From Methanocella_A sp049676595 (GTDB taxonomy: Archaea > Halobacteriota > Methanocellia > Methanocellales > Methanocellaceae), in assembly GCF_049676595.1 (NCBI RefSeq), contig NZ_CP187259.1, positions 3,038,001 through 3,102,000 of the forward strand: a stretch of 64,000 nt of DNA, in the 5' to 3' direction. Shown here piece after piece: positions 59,294-64,000 of the stretch (positions are counted from its first letter, which is position 1; each line of letters opens with the position of its first letter). The position numbers and the translations under genes are program-made. The notes beneath the pieces were generated by a model. It saw nothing but the letters and a program-made list of their open reading frames with translations. It did no database searches and was not told the origin of the DNA.

Positions 59294-60796
59294 ATGGACC
59301 CGAGTAATATGACGGACACGCGTTACAGGAGAGAAGGTGAGCACAGTGACGAGTTCTACCGGCTCGTCTTCGAAAACGTGCGGGACCCCGTTCTGGTAAT
59401 ACGCCCCGACGGCCGGATAATCGTTGCGAATGACGCGATTGTGGCTGCCATAGGGTACTCAAAAGAAGAGCTGCTTCGCATGAACATCTCTGATCTGCGC
59501 CCCGACTTCGAAAAACCAAAGATCGGCGAGCACCTGGAAAAGAGCAGACAGGGAGCTACTTATGAGACTGTCTACAAGCGGAAGGATGGCAGCCTGTTTC
59601 CCGTCGAGATCAGCACCAAAGCGGCGGTCATCGAGGGAGAGATGACCTTTTTGGGCATCATCCGGGACATCACCGAGCGCAAGCGGGTGGAAGAGCGGCT
59701 GGACCTGACCCAGTTCGCCGTAGACCACTTCACCGACTCGTCGATCTGGCTGGACCCGAACGGCCAGATCATCTACGTGAACGACGCGACCTGCAGGTCT
59801 ACCGGGTATGACAGGAGCGAGCTATTAGCGATGCACATCTGGGATCTCGACCCCGAGTTTTCGCCTGAGGTCTTTGCCCAAAACTGGAGCAAATGGGAGG
59901 AGACGAGCGGACGCCGGGTGCAAAACAGGTTTGAGTCCGTCCACCGGACGAAAAGCGGCAAAGTCTTCCCGGTAGAGATCACCGGCAACATCTTCGCTTT
60001 CAAAGGCCGGAAATACTTCGTCACCTACGACCGGGACATCACAGAACGCAGGCAGACAGAGGAAGCGTTAACGAGTGCCAAAGCCAGGGCAGAGCTTTAC
60101 GTAGACCTGATGAGCCACGACATCAACAACCTGAACCACTCTGCCATGGGCTACCTCGAGATGGCTCTCGATGAGCTCGAGGTGCACGAAAGGCTCGAAA
60201 GGGATAATAAAGTGTTGATAGAGAAGCCCCTGCAGGCCATAAAAAATAGCTCTGCGCTCATAGAAAACGTACGCAAGCTCCAGATGCTGATGATCGAAAG
60301 CGTCAAGACCCGGCCGATAGACCTGCACGACCTCTTATCAGAGATGGATACAGGCAGCTTCCACGAAGTCGATCGGGACATCACCGTCAATATCCCGGAT
60401 ATACCCGACTATAAAGTCGAAGCGAACGAGCTACTAAAAGACGTTTTCACCAACCTGATCTCTAACTCGATCAAGCACTCGGACAGGGACAAGCCCCTGA
60501 CAGTCAACGTGCTGGTCGAGCCGGCATCCGAAAACCACAAGAAGTACTACCGGTGCTCGATAGAGGACAACGGGCCCGGCATACCCGATGACTTAAAAGG
60601 AAGGCTGTTCCGCAAGTTCCAGCGCGGCGCCACGAGAGCGCAAGGCAAGGGCCTGGGATTGTACCTGGTGAGGACGCTGGTAGATGGATTCAAGGGAAAA
60701 GTGTGGGTAGAAGACCGGGTGCCCGGCGACCACACCCAGGGGGCCCGATTCGTCGTCATACTGCCGGCTGCCGAGGCGGTTGTAAATATGCAGTGA
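59294..60796 (+). CDS. PAS-PAS histidine kinase, paralog of the preceding gene
   Basis: The 500-residue soluble kinase has PAS 1 at about residues 20-130, strongly similar to PAS 1 of the upstream gene ('VRDPVLVIRPDGRIIVANDAIVAAIGYSKEELL'). PAS 2 lies at about 135-265 ('DSSIWLDPNGQIIYVNDATCRSTGYDRSEL'). The H segment is 'DLMSHDINNLNHSAMGYLEM' and the HATPase has 'NLISNSIKHSDRD', 'EDNGPGIPDDLK' and 'GKGLGLYLVRTL'. It lacks the GAF domain of its neighbour. The gap of 134 bp includes AT-rich sequence, so it may have its own promoter. Two hairpins follow at 60815 and 60869. Confidence 0.92.
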   Translation: MDPSNMTDTRYRREGEHSDEFYRLVFENVRDPVLVIRPDGRIIVANDAIVAAIGYSKEELLRMNISDLRPDFEKPKIGEHLEKSRQGATYETVYKRKDGSLFPVEISTKAAVIEGEMTFLGIIRDITERKRVEERLDLTQFAVDHFTDSSIWLDPNGQIIYVNDATCRSTGYDRSELLAMHIWDLDPEFSPEVFAQNWSKWEETSGRRVQNRFESVHRTKSGKVFPVEITGNIFAFKGRKYFVTYDRDITERRQTEEALTSAKARAELYVDLMSHDINNLNHSAMGYLEMALDELEVHERLERDNKVLIEKPLQAIKNSSALIENVRKLQMLMIESVKTRPIDLHDLLSEMDTGSFHEVDRDITVNIPDIPDYKVEANELLKDVFTNLISNSIKHSDRDKPLTVNVLVEPASENHKKYYRCSIEDNGPGIPDDLKGRLFRKFQRGATRAQGKGLGLYLVRTLVDGFKGKVWVEDRVPGDHTQGARFVVILPAAEAVVNMQ

Positions 60797-60814
60797 TAGG
60801 GACAGTGAATCACA

Positions 60815-60840
60815 GGAAAACCTTTTTCAAAAGGTTTTCC
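60815..60840 (+). terminator. Long perfect hairpin after the PAS kinase
   Basis: GGAAAACCTTTT (60815-60826) pairs perfectly with AAAAGGTTTTCC (60829-60840) around two loop bases. A T-rich tail (CTTTCTAAAACTTTTTAC) follows, ending about 20 nt downstream. It probably terminates the kinase transcript. Confidence 0.6.
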
Positions 60841-60868
60841 GTGAGCCTTTCTAAAACTTTTTACTAAT

Positions 60869-60895
60869 GCAACTCCTGCGGAGTTGCGAGTTTTT
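60869..60895 (+). terminator. Second hairpin with T tract
   Basis: GCAACTC-CTGCG-GAGTTGC (60869-60887) is followed by GAGTTTTTAC. Together with the stem 30 nt upstream it forms a double terminator facing the tRNA-Ser fragment. Confidence 0.6.
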
Positions 60896-60921
60896 ACTTA
60901 ATACTATTAATAAGAATAAGC

Positions 60922-60978
60922 GCCGCGGCGGAGATTTGAACTCCGGAGCTCTTGCGAGCACAGGTTTAGCAAACCTGC
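60922..60978 (-). pseudogene. tRNA-Ser (GCT) 3' portion, probable attachment site of an integrated element
   Basis: Read on the minus strand, the anticodon stem-loop (CAGGT/ACCTG with loop TTGCTAA, anticodon GCT), the long variable arm (GCTC-GCAA-GAGC), the T arm (CGGAG/CTCCG around TTCAAAT) and the 3' acceptor strand CCGCGGC plus discriminator G are intact. The 5' side fails: no GCCGCGG and no proper D arm precede; instead GCCGCAA-AGCTTCTAGATA is present and leaves only about 12 nt for the D region. The gene is therefore broken just upstream of the anticodon arm. A tyrosine integrase starts about 110 bp further on. This is the expected footprint of an integrated element whose other end should carry the complementary tRNA part. 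A weak full-length tRNA call is possible but unlikely. Confidence 0.65.
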
Positions 60979-61087
60979 CTATCTAGAAGCTTTGCGGCAT
61001 CTGGCCGACATACGACGAAACTTGGCTTTTCTGTGATGTCAGTACAGAGTTTTTCGAACCTGTTGACCTGCCCCAGAGGTTCGAAAT

Positions 61088-61993
61088 ATGGCACAGAAGA
61101 AGCGCATCAACTTTGGTTCGATTCAGCAGGTACAGATTAACGCCAGCAAGCCTTTAGACAGGTACGCTACGCTTGAGAAATTAGAACACTATCTGATTTA
61201 CACAAAGCGATACAGCAAGGTCAATATCAAGGCCACGATGCAGGTAGCCTCGTACCTACTTAATCACTATGACCTTTCAAGGATTGACATAGAGAAGGCC
61301 CAAGAAATCGAGGAAGATTTAAGGGCGAAGGGGCTGAAGCCTCGAACCATCATCCGGAAATTATGCGCTCTGGAATCGATTTCCGAAGCCTTAGGAAAGC
61401 CCATAAAGATCAAAAAGCCGAAGGCAGTACGTGAGACTAAGGTAGGCTTGACTATGCTGGAATGCCGGGCTTTGCTTCAGGCTACTAACTCAATCCGTGA
61501 TCGTGCTATTATCAGCCTAATGCTGTGTACAGGGGCCAGAGCGAAGGAGATCGTAGCTGCGAACGTTGATGACATCGATCTAAAGCAGAGGTTCTTCTAT
61601 ATTCGGGCGCACAACCCTGACGAGATAGTAAAGAACTACCGTGAGCACAAAGCCATTTTGACGAAGGATGCCGCAAAGTATATTCAAGAATGGCTTGATA
61701 TCCGGCCAGAGGTAGAGGAAAAGGCACTATTCCTCAATACCTGGGCCGAGAGGCTCACAAAAAGCGGCCTGCACAAAATAGTAGTCAGTACAGCCAAGAG
61801 AGCTGGCATCGAAAAGCGATGTTATTCCCACCTTCTGAGGGCAGCTTGCGCCACTAACATGCTACGGTCGGGGATAAGCTTGAATGATGTAGCCGCACAG
61901 CTTAACCATAGGTCGATCTTAAGCACCATGGTCTACTTGACAAGTGATACTGAGTCTTTAAGAGATAGCATAGATAAACGGTTTGTATTATGA
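61088..61993 (+). CDS. Tyrosine recombinase / integrase
   Basis: The 301-residue protein has an N-terminal SAM-like core-binding domain (about residues 25-115, 'LEKLEHYLIYTKRYSKVNIKATMQ') and a C-terminal catalytic domain. The catalytic residues are visible: Arg151 in 'CTGARAKEI', His248 and Arg251 in 'YSHLLRAACATNML', His274 in 'QLNHRSI', and nucleophile Tyr283 in 'MVYLTSD'. A Lys in 'YREHKAIL' is the likely beta-hairpin Lys. It resembles archaeal XerA-like and SNJ2-type integrases. The adjacent broken tRNA-Ser on the opposite strand makes it the likely integrase of the element extending right. Composition is still near the chromosomal value, in contrast to the AT-rich genes that follow. Confidence 0.92.
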   Translation: MAQKKRINFGSIQQVQINASKPLDRYATLEKLEHYLIYTKRYSKVNIKATMQVASYLLNHYDLSRIDIEKAQEIEEDLRAKGLKPRTIIRKLCALESISEALGKPIKIKKPKAVRETKVGLTMLECRALLQATNSIRDRAIISLMLCTGARAKEIVAANVDDIDLKQRFFYIRAHNPDEIVKNYREHKAILTKDAAKYIQEWLDIRPEVEEKALFLNTWAERLTKSGLHKIVVSTAKRAGIEKRCYSHLLRAACATNMLRSGISLNDVAAQLNHRSILSTMVYLTSDTESLRDSIDKRFVL

Positions 61994-61996
61994 TTT

Positions 61997-63262
61997 TTAT
62001 TTTCCTAAACTTTTTGGAGTTTCAAAGAATAAATCATACAACACATAGTGGATTTCTACAGGAACTCCAGTATCGCCATTGAGGGCATGTAATGCAGTAT
62101 AATGGCGATTGTTAATTATTTTCATTGAACCATTAATATAATATTTTGCGGATTGTATTCTTTCTTGTACGGATTTTTCCACCTTAGAAATGTTATTTTC
62201 TTTCCTGTTATATTTTTTATTAAACAAAATTATAAGTCCGTAACTATCCCTTGATCTCAAATATCCCAATATTTGCTCGATACCGTCATCTAATGTGCTT
62301 TTTGTCTTCCAATTCTTACATTCAGCTATAAATACACAATTACCCTTCACGTTTATGAGAATATCACATTTACCAATGCCAGAAAAGGCTTCGCCAACAG
62401 CATTTCCTTTAAATACTCCATTTAAGTTTGAAAGGATAACATCCCTTAGATCATATTCATTTAGCCTGTTAAAAGTAATGGGAGAGCGTTCAAAGAATCT
62501 GCAACAATTATCTATTATTTCTAAGATAGCATTAAATTCTTCTAAAGTTAAGATATTTAACTGATTTGGGGTTGCAAGAGGTTCTTTTATACATTTAATA
62601 CTTGATTTTGTCATAACTAAAGAAGATATCTGTGAACTGATCTCTTCATTACGTTGTAGTTTTACAGGTATTTTGTTAGCTATTCGTTCAAGTGTTTGCT
62701 GAGCATTTTTTATTCGTTTTATCCTTTCTTCAACAATTGTATCTATTTCTCTTTTTAAGGTAACATTATTTCTTGTTATATTGTCTAAACGTTGATTAAT
62801 TTCAGCTTTTACTCGATCAATTTCAACTTGTATTTCAGATTGCGCCTTACTGTCGTCTTCTTCATTAAGCGGCATTACTACCTGTAGGAAGCCATCCATG
62901 CAAAAAATTTGGCCAATTTTGGGCTTTTTAATATGGGGACTTAATCGATATAAGATATTCTCAGCATATACAGTTTCAATTTTAAGTGGAAATTTAATTT
63001 TAACTCCAGGAACTTTTAGTAACTCGTCTAAAAGATTACCGTCTTTGTCCATTTCTAAGGTATATTCTGTATATTCAATTATGGGTAATTCTTCATCGTT
63101 AAGAAAAAGTTCTGTTAATGAATATTTAGTAAATAAATATGATTTATATTCATTTATATTAGTAGTTAATAAATCAAGATCATTCTTTGCCGTAGCTTCT
63201 CTCTTCATATATTTAGTACACTCAATGTACCACTCATCGATCGTTTCATCATTAAATACCAA
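61997..63262 (-). CDS. AT-rich coiled-coil protein with C-terminal PD-(D/E)XK nuclease domain
   Basis: The 421-residue protein has three parts. The N-terminal region of about 130 residues has no recognised motif. A Glu/Lys/Arg-rich coiled coil lies at about residues 140-215 ('IQVEIDRVKAEINQRLDNI' onwards). The C-terminal domain carries 'KCDILINVKGNCVFIAECKNWK', giving Asp300, Glu314 and Lys316 as a D-x13-E-x-K nuclease core, with an upstream Glu in 'GEAFSG' as a possible fourth residue. This is a restriction-endonuclease-like fold. Codon use is strongly AT-biased relative to the window, indicating foreign origin. It converges with the integrase, 3 bp between stops. No methyltransferase or helicase partner is visible. 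Confidence 0.75.
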   Translation of the reverse strand: MVFNDETIDEWYIECTKYMKREATAKNDLDLLTTNINEYKSYLFTKYSLTELFLNDEELPIIEYTEYTLEMDKDGNLLDELLKVPGVKIKFPLKIETVYAENILYRLSPHIKKPKIGQIFCMDGFLQVVMPLNEEDDSKAQSEIQVEIDRVKAEINQRLDNITRNNVTLKREIDTIVEERIKRIKNAQQTLERIANKIPVKLQRNEEISSQISSLVMTKSSIKCIKEPLATPNQLNILTLEEFNAILEIIDNCCRFFERSPITFNRLNEYDLRDVILSNLNGVFKGNAVGEAFSGIGKCDILINVKGNCVFIAECKNWKTKSTLDDGIEQILGYLRSRDSYGLIILFNKKYNRKENNISKVEKSVQERIQSAKYYINGSMKIINNRHYTALHALNGDTGVPVEIHYVLYDLFFETPKSLGK

Positions 63263-63440
63263 TAGATCACCGAAATGTAGGAGTTATTACGATATCATCA
63301 TATTTAATAGAAATGGTAAATAATTAATAAAACTTTTATAAAAAGAAAAAGTTAACTATGCTCTAAGATAAATATACAAAGGCATAATACACAATAACCC
63401 AAAGCATTAAAACTAATTATGTAAATTATTATCTTGGATA

Positions 63441-64000
63441 GTGAAAGGCTTGTCAATATTACCGAAACTTAATCAACATTTTGAGTCGGGAGTAAAATTA
63501 TATACAGATAATCAGCTATATGAAGCGGTTTCGGAATTTAAACAAATAGTTGATGGCGGTTACACGATACCAGGGAATGAGAATAATGATGTACATAAGC
63601 TTATACAAAGGTCTCATTTCCAATTAGGGCATATATATAAATCACAAAATCGTTATAAAGATGCCATTACTGAATTTAATTATATATATAGCGCAAATGA
63701 GAATTATCTTAACGCTAAGTTAGAAGTTGCTCAATTATATACCACGTTATATGATGATACTGGTTCGGAATATTATAAGAATAATGCTAAGTCCACCTAT
63801 GAATCCATACTTTGGTCATACCCTGACTGTCACATAGCTCATTATAAGTTGGCAGAACTTATTAGATTTGATGAAAAAGAGATAGATAGAACGTATAAAG
63901 AATATAAAACTGCTATAAGATTAATCCCATCATCGCTCGAAGTCCGTTTTTCGTTTATTGAGTTTTTGCTAGAGATGGAAGAGTATAGCGAAGTTATAAA
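63441..64000 (+). CDS. TPR-like helical repeat protein (3' end outside window)
   Basis: An open frame from the GTG at 63441 runs past the right edge, giving about 186 residues. It reads as successive helix pairs: 'SGVKLYTDNQLYEAVSEFKQIV', 'SHFQLGHIYKSQNRYKDAITEFNYIYSANE', 'NAKLEVAQLYTTLYDDTGSEYY', 'AHYKLAELIRFDEKEIDRTYKEYKTAIRLIPSS', then 'SLEVRFSFIEFLLEMEEYSEV'. Several match the tetratricopeptide pattern. Such repeats mediate protein contacts. AT-rich codon use matches the neighbouring nuclease gene, so both belong to the same foreign block. The two genes are divergent, sharing a 178-bp AT-rich promoter region. Any catalytic domain may lie beyond the window. Confidence 0.7.
   Translation, partial: MKGLSILPKLNQHFESGVKLYTDNQLYEAVSEFKQIVDGGYTIPGNENNDVHKLIQRSHFQLGHIYKSQNRYKDAITEFNYIYSANENYLNAKLEVAQLYTTLYDDTGSEYYKNNAKSTYESILWSYPDCHIAHYKLAELIRFDEKEIDRTYKEYKTAIRLIPSSLEVRFSFIEFLLEMEEYSEVI

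Noticed and set aside
60922..61010. Complete tRNA-Ser gene
   Set aside because: The 5' acceptor pairs at only five of seven positions and there is no room for a D arm; only the 3' portion is convincing.

Overview
The window looks like chromosome from a methanogenic archaeon. Evidence: archaeal type IV pilins with a FlaI/FlaJ-type motor, KaiC/RAD55-like ATPases, a TrmB-type regulator, the archaeal mevalonate-entry operon (HTH regulator, HMG-CoA synthase, thiolase, DUF35 protein), many PAS histidine kinases without response regulators, and TATA boxes close to start codons. Moderate-to-high GC and the gene mix suggest Methanocella (Rice Cluster I); this is an inference from memory, not a database result.

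Layout. 1-2 kb: end of a KaiC-like gene, a large repeat element, an M29-type aminopeptidase. 2-8 kb: a pilus operon on the minus strand (motor ATPase, membrane platform, two pilin-like proteins). 8.4-12.1 kb: a divergent cluster of three KaiC-like proteins, a roadblock-like protein and a zinc ribbon. 12.5-17.2 kb: tRNA-Val, a PAS kinase, a ClpP-like membrane protease, an XRE repressor with its palindromic operator, a cupin and a PEBP lipoprotein. 17.8-21.9 kb: a five-gene SPFH/zinc-ribbon membrane operon resembling bacterial ydjGHI. 22-28.4 kb: acetate-family transporter, rhodanese, MFS permease, and a polar amino acid ABC transporter whose permease carries extracytoplasmic PEGA-like repeats. 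28.7-32 kb: the mevalonate-entry operon. 32-37 kb: a small Cys-rich ORF, CorA, an amino acid permease and a CDF-family protein that lacks its metal ligands. 37.3-39.5 kb: a STAS / SpoIIE phosphatase / RsbW-like kinase partner-switching module. 40-47 kb: two membrane histidine kinases flanking a giant repeat surface protein. 47.5-52.2 kb: a TrmB regulator and TrkA with two TrkH paralogs. 52-60.8 kb: assorted enzymes and two PAS kinases. 60.9-64 kb: a tRNA-Ser(GCT) 3' fragment, a tyrosine integrase and AT-rich genes, i.e. the start of an integrated element.

The most unusual content is non-coding. Four copies of one composite repeat (about 0.5-0.9 kb each) share a polar plan: one type of 60-bp tandem unit, a conserved unique core, then a second type of 60-bp unit in inverted orientation. 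All four lie between convergent genes. Two further, sequence-unrelated elements (near 53.0 kb and 55.4 kb) also consist of long inverted arms built from short sub-repeats. The right-hand integrated element carries a coiled-coil PD-(D/E)XK nuclease and a repeat-rich helical protein and is a plausible place for an undescribed defence or element-maintenance function.
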